Source of the DNA: Anthoceros angustus
Lineage: Eukaryota > Streptophyta > Anthocerotopsida > Anthocerotales > Anthocerotaceae
Length of the DNA stretch: 64,000 nucleotides
Direction of reading: 5' to 3'
NCBI GenBank assembly: GCA_010909165.1
Contig: MU008174.1
Coordinates: 372,001-436,000 of the forward strand
Below are positions 9,960 to 21,378 of the stretch, one piece after another. Every line of letters begins with the position of its first letter. The stretch's first letter is position 1. The position numbers and the translations under genes are program-made. A model generated the notes under the pieces. It was not told the DNA's origin. It saw only the letters and a program-made list of their open reading frames with translations, and searched no databases.

Positions 9960-12300
9960 GGAGATGTGCTACCGTGGTAGGTGGTATCCTACCACCGCAT
10001 GAGAAACTCCTACCACGGTAGGCGCGGGTAGGAGTATAGCCTACCATCATAGGAGAGCGGTCCAGCTAGCATTTTGATCACCTACCGACATAGGAGTAGG
10101 TCCTACCATGGTAAGAGAGGGGTAGAGGGAGCCTACCACTGTAGGACTAACTCCTACCATGGTTGGAGAGGAGGAAAAACTCCTACCGTGGTAGGAGAGT
10201 GTCCTACCACCGTAGGAAACAAGTTACTAAGGAAGGAAGTCTATGTTCTAGGAAGGATAAGCTTGCTATATATGGGGTCTTTTAGTGGCCTAGATAAATA
10301 GACCAAAATAGGAAATTAGGAAAGTAGAGGCTAATTTTCAGCAAATAGAAACAAGGAAAATAGGGGAAATGGTATTTTAGCATAAGGGGACCTAGGAAAC
10401 TAACATCAACGGTGGGAAGGGTGCCACGTGGCACACATCCAAGGGTGCAGGAAAATGGGAGTTACCCTTCTTAACCCCAAGTGTCATACATGATCCGTTG
10501 CATGTGTGTGGAGGAAGCCAATTTTGAAAGTGGAAGACGCCCTCACTACAAGAAGGCGCCGCCACATCGCGAGCTCAAAGAGGCCCCCACACACCATCGC
10601 GCCGTACCCACGCCCGTGCCGAGCTGAAGAAGGAGGGCGCAAGTTGGGCAACGGAGGAGAAAAGTCATCAGGACACCAAGAGGAGGTGCAGGAAGAAAAA
10701 TAGAAAGAAGGAAGGGAAACGAGGTGCAAGAAGCAAACCACACCTCCCTAACTTTGCAAGAGCGATAGAAAGGGTGGGGCGTGGCAGGATTGCAAGGAGA
10801 TTATGAAGGAAGAGCTTCCAAATTGTTGTGGCAAGTGTAAGAGTCCGTGAGGTACTTTGGAGGAGGATTCCGTTTCAAGTCACAACAGGAGGAGTTGGGG
10901 TTTGGAAGAGCCAAGGTGTAAGGGCCAAGTGATTGAGAGCAAGAGCAAGGCCCAAGGCATGGTGAACAGGTGCAAAATGCCAAGAAGAAAGAACGCCTAC
11001 CGTGGTAGGAAGCTAGCAAGTGGTGTAAGAGTTACAAGAGAAGCACTCATTTTCCTCAATTTTGTGCAGGAACTCAACAAGGAAGCCATGACTAAGCCTA
11101 CCACGGCGAAGGGCAAGGACGTGGTTGCCAAGGTTGGGACGCCCACCAAGGGAGGTAGCGAAGGAAAGGACAAAAAGTCTAAGGCAGGAGATGCAGGCTC
11201 CAGGGGATGGAAGTTGGATATGCCGTAATTTACATGCTTTGCAGGACAAGTATCTTCAAGGGGCCTTGCAGATTTCAGGTCGTGGGCGGCCGACGAAAAC
11301 ATCTAGTTGCAATGGGCCTATGGAAGACACTGGTCTTACACCAACTTGGAATTGTTTGAAGAATGTTTTGTTAACTTACACCAAATGGAGGAAGAACTCG
11401 CTGCCTTGGCAGGCAAGAACACAAGGACGGACCCACGGTGTTGGACGATGAGAAGTATAAGGCAAGTATATGGTAGGCCGGATAGTGAAGATAGTGGGAT
11501 CACCCTTATCAAAGGGACGAGTGGAGGAAAGTGTGCAACTACGCAGATCTACCTAAGGGGGCCTTCACACTCATGCAGGGGGGCATAAAAGCCAAGACCA
11601 AGAATGGATGGCGGGCTGACCAGGTACTGGAACCTAAATGGAGGTTGTTCACAAAAATTGTCTTAGGCTTGGTGAGCAACCAACGCGTGTCATATTTTAG
11701 CACTACCTTCCTGCATTTCTTCTGGAAAGTGACTCAAGGAGCAAAACCAGATTGGGGGCTGATCATGTATGAGGCCTACACTTACCACCGGGAGAAATTG
11801 TCGAAGCCTAACGCATTGGATGAAGGAAGTCCGTGGCCATGCTACCTCAGCACGTACTTGGTACATCTATGGGAGGTAGAGGGGTTGCTAATAAGCAAGG
11901 AGTTAAATGATTCTAAGCACCCCTTCAACATTGTGTACTTAAGGCCGGAAGCGGACCATAGTTTGCTTAGTGCCTTACAGGTGAAGGAGGCACGAGCAGC
12001 ACTACCTGGAACGCTACTGCTGGAAGGAATCCCTCCGAAGGATTTGCAAGAGGAGGTTGCAGGAAGACCCGAGATTTGGGTCGTGGAGAGTGAAGATATG
12101 GAAGGAGGGATGGACCCTACCATGGTAGGAGCAACTCCTACCACGCTAGGAAGCACACCTACGCGGGTAGGAGGTGTGCCCACAGTGGTGTGGGATCCAT
12201 AACACTCCCTCATAAGAGAACCTACGGTGGTAGGAGCTAGTCCTACCACGGTAGGAGACAGGCCTACGATGGTAGGAATGACTCTTACCACGGTAGGAGA
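9960..12300. repeat. Self-complementary CCTACCACGGTAGG repeats, non-coding and coding
   Basis: The motif (C)CTACCAYSGTAGG(A) is its own reverse complement at its core. It occurs many times at 9960-10,215 (untranslated leader) and, with a regular 21-bp period, at 12,110-12,300. Single copies lie at 10,998, 11,097 and 13,650-13,690. In the coding stretch each unit gives P-T-x-V-G plus two residues. Confidence 0.75.
11307..12202 (+). pseudogene. Gag-like domain of element B
   Basis: Two overlapping frames (11,307-11,588 and 11,531-12,202) together cover the domain shared with 8039-7326 on the minus strand. Shared blocks are DPRCWTMRSIRQVYGRP and the later segment around RLFTKIVLGLV...FLHFFWKVTQGAKPDWGLI. 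The frame change near 11,550 and stops upstream (11,226 and about 11,300) show decay or base errors. The C-terminal end runs into seven-residue PTxVG repeats before a TAA at 12,200-12,202; the same frame continues with more PTxVG units after that stop. No enzymatic motif is seen. Confidence 0.5.
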
Positions 12301-12385
12301 AAAGAGAGGTCATGGGTTGAAAGCTCCTAGGCAGGAGGAGGTAAGAAGGTGACCGGCCTCGAGAGGTGGGCGAGCGGATGGAACC

Positions 12386-13374
12386 ATGGTGGGAGAAGTT
12401 GCTCCATCAAGTGATGAGCGGGGAGCTCGTCATAGGGAGGTGAGGGATGTAAGATCCCATGAGAAAGGCAAAGGCCTTGAGTCTCCCTGGAGCAAGGGAG
12501 GAGACTTGGGTGTTTTGGAGCAGATGCTGCGCATAGGGAAAATGTTCAGCAAGATCGATATGGAAGCGGCCAAAAGGAGGGTCGACCTCTTGAAGACGGA
12601 GGCGCAAAAGACAAAGGCATACCAAGCACGGGAAATTGCGGGTAGGTAAGCGGAAACACAGCTGCAGGAGGATACTATGAGGATGGAGGCTCAGGTGGAG
12701 CACTTGGAGAAGAGTCTTGAAGCAAGCAACAAGTTGCTTCACCTTTTCATCGCGTGCTGCCAGCTGCTTGGTAAGAGACTTGTTCTCTCTTACATAATCA
12801 TCTACCTCTTGTCCACATGAGGAACACATGAGAGAAGAGGGTAGGAGACAATCCTGCACTGCTGGTGGAGGAAAGGAAGAAGCAAGACAGGTCCCAGCAG
12901 CAAATGAGGGCAGCACAAGGGTGAGTGGAGAAGGTCATGGCCACTCAAGCTCTAAAAATCCGTGACTTGGAGAAGGAGTTGAGAGAAACCCGCCGGAGTT
13001 TGGAAATAAAGAAGGTAGAGCTGGAAGAACAGACACATTTGATCCGTGGATTGGAGACGGAGCAAGAAGCCCAGCAGCAGGAGAATGAACGACTCCCTAT
13101 GAGGATAGCGGAGTTGGAGAAAGAGAGAGTAGAGGAGGAAAACCGTCATGAGACGGTTGTGCATCGTATGTTGGTGGTGAGGGAACAGAGATTTCGAGCT
13201 GATTATGCCTTACAGGGGAAGTTGATCCACCAACTACAGACCGAGAGAGTGGAGAACACAGCTCTTCATGTGTGGGTTGGAGAGCTAACCTTGGAGGGGG
13301 ATGCTTACAAGAGTAAGTGTGAGCATAGAGTGTGGCTTGAAGATGATGAGGAATTGGAGATGGCACTACAATGA
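12386..13374 (+). pseudogene. Coiled-coil protein segment of element B
   Basis: Frames 12,386-12,649 and 12,925-13,374 code Glu/Lys/Arg/Leu-rich heptad-like sequence typical of a long coiled coil. The frame is broken between about 12,650 and 12,925. Part of that gap (about 12,728-12,835) codes a coiled-coil-like peptide only on the minus strand, so it looks inverted in place. The setting, downstream of the gag-like domain, matches 53.0-54.3 kb in element C. No catalytic domain is visible. Confidence 0.5.
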
Positions 13375-13419
13375 TTAGCAGCCCATCTTCACAATAAGGT
13401 ACTCAAGGCAACTAACGAA

Positions 13420-14007
13420 TTGTTGCGACTTGCTGAGAGAAGGATGTTGGGACCCCATGATGATGACAGGGAGGCCCTTATGCAAGTCCAACCAAGACCC
13501 TTAGACTTGGAGAACGCCACAAGCGACATGGATCCTGAAGATGTGAAGGGTGAAGGGGCTCCACGACAAGAAGGAGCGAGTGGAGCTGGAGGGGCATCAC
13601 CGAAGGAAGGAGCCACCTCAAGGAGGGGTGGGGAAGAAGAAATGGCCCCGGTAGGAACTTCTACCGTGGTAGGAGAGACACCTACCAGCGTAGATCATCA
13701 GGAGGAAGGAGCAAGTGAAAGGGCTGCTGGGGGGAGTGCAATGGCAGGGGAGACAAGTACCTTAGCCCCTGCAGGAGGTGACAAGGAGGGGGCTGTCCCG
13801 CTAGAAGGGAGTGGAAAATCGCAAGGGGACACCCAACCTTCTAACATGGGTGTGGGAGCAAGAAGCTCACTTGCTCCACAAGTGAGAGGAAGGGAAGCAG
13901 TAAGCCAATGGCTAAGAGAGCCCGGGCTATTTTATTGGAGGAGGAAGCTCCAAGTAGGTAGCAAGATACGAAGGGGGATTCATGAAGGGTCCCTAGATTT
14001 AGCTTGA
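13420..14007 (+). pseudogene. C-terminal low-complexity tail of element B protein
   Basis: An open frame of 195 codons rich in Glu, Gly, Ala, Ser and Thr follows the coiled coil. It contains one degenerate PTxVG-like unit (STVVGETPTSV). It ends before the untranslated stretch leading to the TATA-like site at 14,278. It is not recognised as any known domain and was probably part of the same polypeptide as 12,386-13,374. Confidence 0.4.
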
Positions 14008-14289
14008 AGACATGGGGCAAGATGCCACTTGGAGGAGACTTCCCTTGGAGGGAAACAAGCATAAATGCTTGTCAATCAAGTAGTGGTGTGTAGACTAGCT
14101 AGATAGGAACTTTGGCAGGAGCCATTAAGGCTGATGTAGGTGAAGACTACTAGAATAGAATTTTACCAGAGATGCTTCAATGTCAGAACTTAAAGTCTGA
14201 TAGTAGGATATATTAAAATAGGGTGTAAAGCGGCGTAAGGAAGGCGCGCCAGGGGGAGGTCATATGTGAGGTCCTCCCTATAAAAGGAG

Positions 14290-15480
14290 GAAGCTTTGTG
14301 AAGAAAAGTATCGTGTCTTGCGCTCCCATCCTCCTGAGTCCTTCACTTTGTGTGCAGGAATTTCGTGCCGGCTACACAACGCAATGTCTGGTAGAGAGGG
14401 AGTACGCGACGATCGGAGTGTTGGGCAAAGGGCTTGCTCTCTACAAGCGCCCGTACCAGCTGCTCCCCTTGTGAATGATTGCTGTGTGAATTGCTTTGCT
14501 TTGAGTATGTGGCAATGCTCAAGGAACTCTCGGCTTGAGGGTAAACTGCATGGAAAGACTCCCTGGAGGTCCTCGCAGTTTGGTGCAAACCACATAGCAA
14601 CCGGCCCTAGGAAGAACTCATTGATCTCCGGACGGACTCTAGGCAGTTGTGCCGTAAGGGCGAGTTGGAATTAATGAGCCAGCAAGAGGTGTTAGAGTAG
14701 GAGTTTGTGGAAGGAGAAGGATTAGATGAGTGGAAAGCAAGAGAGCGTTGTTGGTTGAGGAGGTTGAGAAGAGGATTAGAGTGTAGGAAAAGTGGAAGGC
14801 CCAAGGCAGAGCCTACGAGACGAATCCCAAATCTGCGGCAAGAGGGCGCTCCCAGTGTCGGGAGAGCTGGTCTTAGGAGTAGGGATAAAATCACGGTGTG
14901 GGTCAGGGTTCCTGGGCGCTCGTGGCGGTCTCCTTGCTGCTAAGACATGACCTGCAATTGTGTTGTTTTGTTGTAGGTCGAGGATTGATGAATTTTCGGA
15001 GCAGTGCAGGTGGTGCAGCTGCTATAAGGGGGGAAATTAGTAGGCGCCTTGCTTGTTGAGGTTAAGGGAGTGAGTAGATGATTGATCTCCTAAGATTCGA
15101 CCGTTCACACAAGTCTCATGGGACGAAACCCAACGTACTGAGCGACAGTGGGATAAGTGTGGCCACTAGAGGGTGAATCTCGGAAGCCCCAGGGTTTTCC
15201 TCCCATAGTGCTCCACAAGCTACCTTCCTGTCAAGTAAGCCTATGGATGCTCGGTGGGCATAGGGTCGTCTTCAAGAGGAAGGTGTTCTCTCCAACGCAT
15301 TTAGTTGAGGGAATCCCTCTAATGTCCTGCAAAGGACTGGAACGCCTTTTCAATCAGGGTGTGGTTGATCCAGTCTGCTGTGGAGGACCATTGAGAGTCC
15401 GGTAGCAAATGTGTGAGCTGTACAAGAAGCATATATCCGCCTTCTCCATGCACCATCACCATCAGTTTAAATTTAAGCAA
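14290..15480. other. Transposon-derived non-coding DNA
   Basis: Contains a promoter-like TATAAAAGG at its left edge and phrases resembling LTR/leader DNA. Short open frames are not supported by any motif. Confidence 0.35.
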
Positions 15481-15813
15481 CGATGTAGGCTACACCTCTA
15501 TGTCGAGCACACTACAATTGAGGATAGTGTACAAAGTCTGAAGGTCCTCGAAAGAAAAGGGCCAAAGCATATTCAAAAAAGTGTGTAAATGAGCAACACA
15601 CGATAAGAAAACCCAACAAACCTCAGAACAGAGTGGTAGCCCATGTACGATGTAGGCTACACCTCTATGTCGAGCACACTACAACTGAGGATAGTGTACA
15701 AAGTCTGAAGGTCCTCGAAAGAAAAGGGCCAAAGCATATTCAAAAAAGTGTGTAAATGAGCAACACACGATAAGAAAACCCAACAAACCTCAGAACAGAG
15801 TGGTAGCCCATGT
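15481..15813. repeat. Tandem duplication, two units of 167 bp
   Basis: Units 15,481-15,647 and 15,648-15,813 begin CGATGTAGGCTACACC and are almost identical; I saw one base difference, ACAATTGAGG against ACAACTGAGG. Confidence 0.9.
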
Positions 15814-17990
15814 CAAAAGCTCGAAGAGGTATAGTCGCCTCTTCCTCCACCAAGTTGCGAAGTTGTTTGTGAAGGCCCCTCTCAAGTTAAAGACGACTAA
15901 GCAGGATAGGTCGACTGACGCATGCGAAACAACTGCTTGGTGGTGAAGAGTCTTATAAAAGTTCCTGCAATCCTTATGAAGGAAGTGGTCCCTATAGAAA
16001 AATTTGAGGAGCACTTCTTGCTTGCAAATGACATATAAATAGAACTCCTCCCCAAGCAACTAGAACTAAGAAAGCACGCCATGCACTCCGACGACCAGGT
16101 TTGGGGCTCACATCCTCCATATCATCTTTTTTCTCAAACCGAGGCCGTACGTCTCTTTCGGATGGTGGGCAGAGATTTTCCACACGCTGTAGTCATAGTC
16201 TTTGCTAAAGTTGTTTTTCCAACGCTTCCAGAACCAAGCAGATATCACGAAACAAAGACCAGGTCCCTCACAACGACACTTGTATTGTGTCCATATTTCC
16301 AACTTTGTGCACATATCTGGGAGATTGAACTCATTTGGATTCACATTCTGCAACCCTTGTGCAGTAAACAAGAATGAGCTATCTCTTGAAGCAAGGGATC
16401 CATGAAGCATCAAGCAGACATCTCACGAGGAAAGTAGTTTAATTTAAATGGGTTGAAGCACATGTCTACTATGGCTTTACAGTGCAGAAAATGCAAGTAC
16501 TTGCCACAAATACTAGAGGAATGCATAGTATGTCCTTCATATTCTTTGCATGATTTACACCCTAACTATACCATATGTAGCCCGGTTTTTTGGCAAACGT
16601 GGGCTTGTGGGACATACGCATCATCTTCCTCACCATGGCATATTAGATATGTCATCTTGGATATATTTCTAATTAGCAAAAATTTCCCCAGGTACATGAG
16701 GAATGTAGAAGTGGCCTTAAATTTAGCACCCTCGGGCTAAAGGCCTGGATGAGTCACAGATAAGTCCTCATGAGGGACCCTTTTAGGTGTACCCATTTGC
16801 ATGTTTCCGTTGTGCGATTCAAGATTTCCTTCCTTCTATAAGGACGCCGACATGCCGGCATCTACATATAGTTCGATTTTGTGACTTTGGATTATGGACC
16901 TTGTTTTGATTTACGTAGAGGCTTAAATTATTGTCTTCTTATTGGATCCTATATTGGGCGTCAGCCAAGCCATTTATTTCTTGAAAACACAATCATTTGT
17001 GATATGTGGACTTGATAACAACGGTGATGTCAATTTGAAAACATGGCTACATAGTTGTTTCGATTACTATGTCAATTTCGGGAAGGGGGTCCAAAAGTTT
17101 TGGAATAAGGTTTGTATGTACACCCCTTCAAAATTTATTGTGCCTAGCCATTAGGGCACTAGTCTCTTGGTGTTAACCAAGATTGTAATAGGTACTTAGA
17201 AGACGGTTACACACATATATCGTTTCATATGATGCTTCACTCACACATAATGTCTAGCCTACGAGAGTCAGGAGGTGGTAAGAGTTCTCGACTACATCCA
17301 ACCACTTGCTCGCAAACGACTACTTGTTTTCCTACAAGGTGAAAACTCCTCTTACTTTGCAGGGATCCCTTATTATTTCATGCCATTCATCACCATCACA
17401 TTCATGATAAGCTATGCAACAATTCCTTGGAGGTGGTTGTTGCATAGCATATCACAACCACCTCCAAGGAGTTTCTCCTTGAAAATAAGAGCACCTCCAA
17501 CAGGTTCCGTGCACCGAGAAAATGATACTCCATTCTATCAACTCATTGAAGGAGTCATCTACGCAACACCAATAACTTTCGAAGAGACTAAGACATCAAC
17601 GTGATATCGAAGCACAATGAAAGATGTCTACAATTGGAGCAATTATTGCAGAACGAACATATTATTGCACATTGAACATATTAGCAGAATCGGAGCAAAG
17701 TATTATTGGAGAACGAAAATATCAGTAAAAGGGCCATAAGTATACATAAAGAAAGCTACTGCAGGTGCCTAGGCAGGCCACGCCCAGTCCCGAGCGGCTA
17801 CCGCCTGCCTCCCTCCGACGGTACCCTCGAAATTATTCTGAAACCATCCGTCATCCGTCATAGATGCTAACAGGTTGAGATCGGACAGTATTTTCAAGGA
17901 GTTGTTGAATCTCAAATGATTCAAGCCGGCAGAGTTTCCTTCTCCAAGCTCTTGTTTGGTCCAAAATTACGAAATGCGTAACGAGGCGTG
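15814..17990. other. Intergenic DNA with a strong hairpin
   Basis: No gene is supported. The notable structure is an inverted repeat with 17-bp perfect arms at 17,424-17,440 and 17,454-17,470 (TCCTTGGAGGTGGTTGT and its complement), overlapping a second 10-bp stem at 17,411-17,420 / 17,439-17,448. This could be a MITE remnant. Confidence 0.5.
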
Positions 17991-18164
17991 CCACGTGGGC
18001 TCAACATGACAGGCTTATCCGAGTTGGTGAGCAACCGAATTAGCGCTCCCCAGCGTACCCGGTATATCGAGTGTAGGGTTTGAGCGTTCTAGACCGGGCG
18101 CCTTGGCAATCCAAAGTAAAGGGCTGGGACACCGGAGGAGTTTTTCCACACTGAAATTTTGGCG

Positions 18165-18699
18165 ATGGCGGCGCTGCAGATGGCATCCTGCTGCTCCTCC
18201 TTCGTGGCGGGTTCGTTGTCGCCGCTGGCTCTGGATGCTGCGGGAGCTGGAGCTCCGAGGGCAGCTTCCTTGGGAGTGTCGCAGCCCGGGAGCTACCCGT
18301 CAGGTGAGGATTGAGATGGAGGTCTGGGAAGCGCGGGATGCTGAATGCTGCCACCTCGGGTTTGACGTTGTGTTTTGTGCCATGCAGTTTTTTGTGGACG
18401 GGGGGATAAGCGGACAGCCAAGGGCAAGCGATTCAGGGGCTCGTTCGGAAATGTAAGCTTGTGTTTGTGTGGTGCGGCTGGCTGGGAAGTGTGAAGGGGA
18501 TTGATTGAATGGCATTTTGCGGGTTGTGATGCGTGTGCAGTCCAGACCCAAGGATAAGAGTAAAGGTAGAGGCCTGCCTCCTACTCCGTTGCCGGCCAGG
18601 AGGACGCCCAGGAAGGAGGATTTTCCTGAGGGAGAGTACATCCATGTAGACATTGATGAAAGCCTGTACTCAGCGCCACCCTTCACTGTTAAGGAGTAG
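18165..18699 (+). CDS. PSRP4: Plastid ribosomal small-subunit protein bS31c (Thx / PSRP4)
   Basis: Three exons, 18,165-18,303, 18,388-18,452 and 18,541-18,699, give 120 residues. Residues 1-46 are Ala/Ser-rich and fit a chloroplast transit peptide. The segment from Cys49, CGRGDKRTAKGKRF followed by GSFGN, is the hallmark of the bacterial Thx / plastid bS31 family, which sits in the 30S head and binds rRNA. A Lys/Arg-rich SRPKDKSKGRG stretch and an acidic tail ending PPFTVKE follow; the tail is a plant extension. The exon junction places Gly/Val across a phase-1 intron and all introns are GT-AG, so the model is coherent. It converges with the ASL gene, about 340 bp apart. Confidence 0.9.
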
Positions 18700-19040
18700 C
18701 CAGGAGGATTTGTACCTGGGTTGTGATGTTTCTTTTCATCCAAATGTGATAGGGAAGCTCAATTCATTCATTTGTTTTATGGGCCGAAGGATGTTCCCAT
18801 ACAGGATGTTTGGGTCAGAAGAAACGAGGAGAGACCGGCTTGCTCATTTCTTCGGTGAGAGACTTGCTTTTAACAAAATTAGCAGAGACGGTGCGGGCAG
18901 GGCCGCTTAGATGTCACTGCTTTGCCTCGGTGTTAGCTACCAAAACTGGATCGAGGTGCTGGAACTGTTCGACTCTCTATCTGCCTTGAGGCCTACAGTA
19001 GGGAGTGGACAGCCTCGACTTCGGGGTTCTCGGATGCAAT
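18700..19040. other. Convergent 3' region between bS31c and ASL
   Basis: Shared 3' flank of two convergent genes. No coding signal. Confidence 0.5.
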
Positions 19041-21177
19041 TCATACACCTAGCTTGTCCCGCCAGAACTTCAGCTGCTCTGCCACCGCGTCCCGTCCAGT
19101 TGAGCCGTAAGATCGGAAGTTGCCAATGGCGTTCTCGACTCCCAGAAAGTTGTACACATCACCATCGATGCTTGGGTTGATGGCCTTGAACTCATCCAGG
19201 GACAGCTCAGAGAGCGTGACTTGCTTGGCCACGGCCTTCGCCACTGCTTTCCCGACGATGTCATGGGAGGTGCGGAAGGGGATGCCCTGCAGATGGAGAG
19301 GGTTAAGGGTTTAGGTCTGAGGTTCAGAACAAACCAGAAGCAAAGACAGTTTGGAAAAGGGGCGGATGCCTTGTCTGACCTTGAAGACGAGATAATCAGC
19401 CATGGTTGTTGCATCAAGGTGGCCAGCAGGCAAGGATTTCAAAATCCGGCTCTTGTTGAAGGAGATGTTCTGTGCAAACTCAGTTGTCACCTCCAGAACG
19501 CCTGTGATGGTCTCAACGCTGTCGAACAAAGGCTCCTTGTCCTCCTGCAAGCTTCAAGGGTTAGCTTCATTTTTCATTGCTCGCTTTGGAGGTTGTGTGG
19601 GAGTGCAAACAGGTACCTGAAGATCACGGTTGTAAGCCTGAGGCAGGCCCTTGCACAGGACCATCAACGTTGTCAAGTCCCCGATCACACGGGCAGATTT
19701 TCCTCGAACCAGCTCCATGGGGTCCGGGTTCTTCTTCTGCGGCATGATGCTACTTCCTGTGGACACAGCATCGCTGGGTGTGATGAAGCCGAACTCCTCA
19801 GTTGCCCACAGCACCCACTCTTCTGCTAGCCGGGACAGGTGAATGCCGATGATGGCGTTTGAAGCGAGCAGCTCTATGAGGAAATCCCGGTCTGAAACTG
19901 CGTCAACACTGCAGCCCGGGGTCAGGATGATATCATACATGCAGACTCTATGATAGATAGCGAAGGGGAAGGCAAAGGGGAGGGCTTTCCTGACGCACCT
20001 GTTTCGAAGAGGAGCAGTGAAGCCCAGATTGGTTGCAGTGTGATATCGGTCAATGGGAAGCCCAGTTCCAGCAAGCGCGCATGCCCCAAGAGGTGAGAAG
20101 TTCAGACGAGCTCTGCAGTCGGTCAGCCGTCCTGCATCACGCTCCAGCTGGGGAAGGACGACGAATCAGGCAGGAACTCATGGACCCACTTCCCAGAACC
20201 ATCAGACCAGACACAAAGACATCCGCTTCCAAAAAGGAGAAGTGCAGCCACCAACCTGCTCCACATATGCAAGCAAGTGATGCTGGAGAAGAATTGGCTG
20301 TGCCCTCTGCAAATGTGTGTAGCCAGGGACCACCAGGTCCTGGTTTGCAACAGCCAGCGACACCAACGATTTCTGCAACAAAGAGAAGAGAATCATTGGT
20401 GAGCAACGAGAACATCATCAACCAGCAGCCCGTCATCAAAGCATTGAGAAAGAAGAATTCAAACCTGAAGCTTGAGCACCCGCTCCACAATCTCATCAAT
20501 GGCATCCCGACACCACAGCCTCACATCAGTCACCACCTGGTCATTCCGGCTCCTGGCAGTGTGCAGCTTCTTCGCAGGCTCCCCAACCAAGTCGATAAGA
20601 GCAGCCTCCACATTCATGTGAACATCCTCCCTGTCCGCCCTCCACACAAATTCCCCCGCCTCTATCCTCCTCTCGATCTCCTCCAGCCCCCGGTATATGG
20701 AGTCACAATCCTCCTTCGTCATGAGCCCCTGCACAAACCCACCTCCCACATTGCAGCCACAGTCCCCAATTCCACCACCCACCAACAAAAACCTCCAATT
20801 CCCGTCTTCCAGAAATTCTATCTCCACAAGCCCTTCAATTCCTTCACCTGCTTGGTGAGCATGGCGGCGTGTGCCCGGCTCCCTGCGAGGTCATGCTTGT
20901 AGAGCTTCCGGTCATAAGATACGGACTGGCTGAACTTCTCCACGGCCGGGGTGACGCTGTCCTCGAACCGCCCGCCCCAGAGCTTCACCTCCTTCTCCTC
21001 CCGCGACTCGGCGGCCATTGCGGCGGAAACGCGAAGCCCAGGCCTCCTCCTCCTGGCAGCGAGCAGCCCAAAATCCCACCCAGTCCCGCAACTTCGGAGG
21101 GCTTCGGGCATGCCCGTCGCATGTCGCAGCATTCCATTCCCGCCAGCGACCGGAACCAGGCCATACAGCCCGCCCAT
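19041..21177 (-). CDS. ASL: Argininosuccinate lyase, chloroplast precursor
   Basis: The enzyme cleaves argininosuccinate to arginine and fumarate, the last step of arginine synthesis, which in plants is plastidic. Seven exons on the minus strand: 21,177-20,848, 20,728-20,465, 20,372-20,256, 20,147-19,999, 19,908-19,617, 19,544-19,380 and 19,286-19,041. Together they code 520 residues, close to plant ASL length. Residues 1 to about 53 are Arg/Gly-rich and fit a transit peptide; the conserved part starts [11 protein letters not shown]. Signatures seen: [10 protein letters not shown] (His166), [10 protein letters not shown] (His218, catalytic base region) and the fumarase/lyase signature [10 protein letters not shown] (338-347) carrying the catalytic serine loop. 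The open frame continues upstream of 21,177 without a stop, so an upstream start (Met at 21,330) is possible. I chose 21,177 because it gives a usual transit length. Confidence 0.93.
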
Positions 21178-21378
21178 CACTCCCAGTCCAGGCCGTGACG
21201 TCCGATTCGCACTCGCCTGGAGCTCGCCACCGGAGCGCGAAATCTGGCGCTCTCTTAGAGTAGGCCGACACTTGGAGGCTTTATAGCCGGTGGGACGGGG
21301 AGCTTGAGACGCGAGGCTTGGCCCCCGCATCTCGCAGATTCGGGAGAGCAGCACCCTTGACAGGGCAAGGCGGGATTC
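21178..21378. promoter_or_regulatory. Putative bidirectional promoter of ASL and the At4g37920-like gene
   Basis: About 200 bp separate the inferred start codons of two divergent plastid-protein genes. The interval is GC-rich and has no obvious TATA box. That both genes share it is inferred from position only. Confidence 0.45.

Larger units (their letters stand above)
9640..14290 (+). mobile_element. Retroelement-like element B of the coiled-coil family
   Basis: A plus-strand relative of elements A and C. It has a leader with CCTACCACGGTAGG palindromes (about 9960-10,215), a Lys-rich N-terminal part (10,857-11,228) and the gag-like domain (11,307-12,202). Then come PTxVG repeats (12,110-12,300), a long coiled-coil part (12,386-13,374) and a Gly/Glu/Thr-rich tail (13,420-14,007). 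A TATA-like CTATAAAAGG lies at 14,278-14,287, possibly in a downstream LTR. Stops and frame shifts separate the parts, so this copy is not intact. LTR boundaries were not found. Confidence 0.5.

Noticed and set aside
11842-12291. Minus-strand PTxVG protein
   Set aside because: It results from the self-complementary repeat; the plus strand carries the gag-like domain upstream. Reported as an observation, not as a gene.
18653-18910. Frame running past the bS31c stop
   Set aside because: It is in another frame and overlaps the end of the ribosomal protein gene; no family motif.
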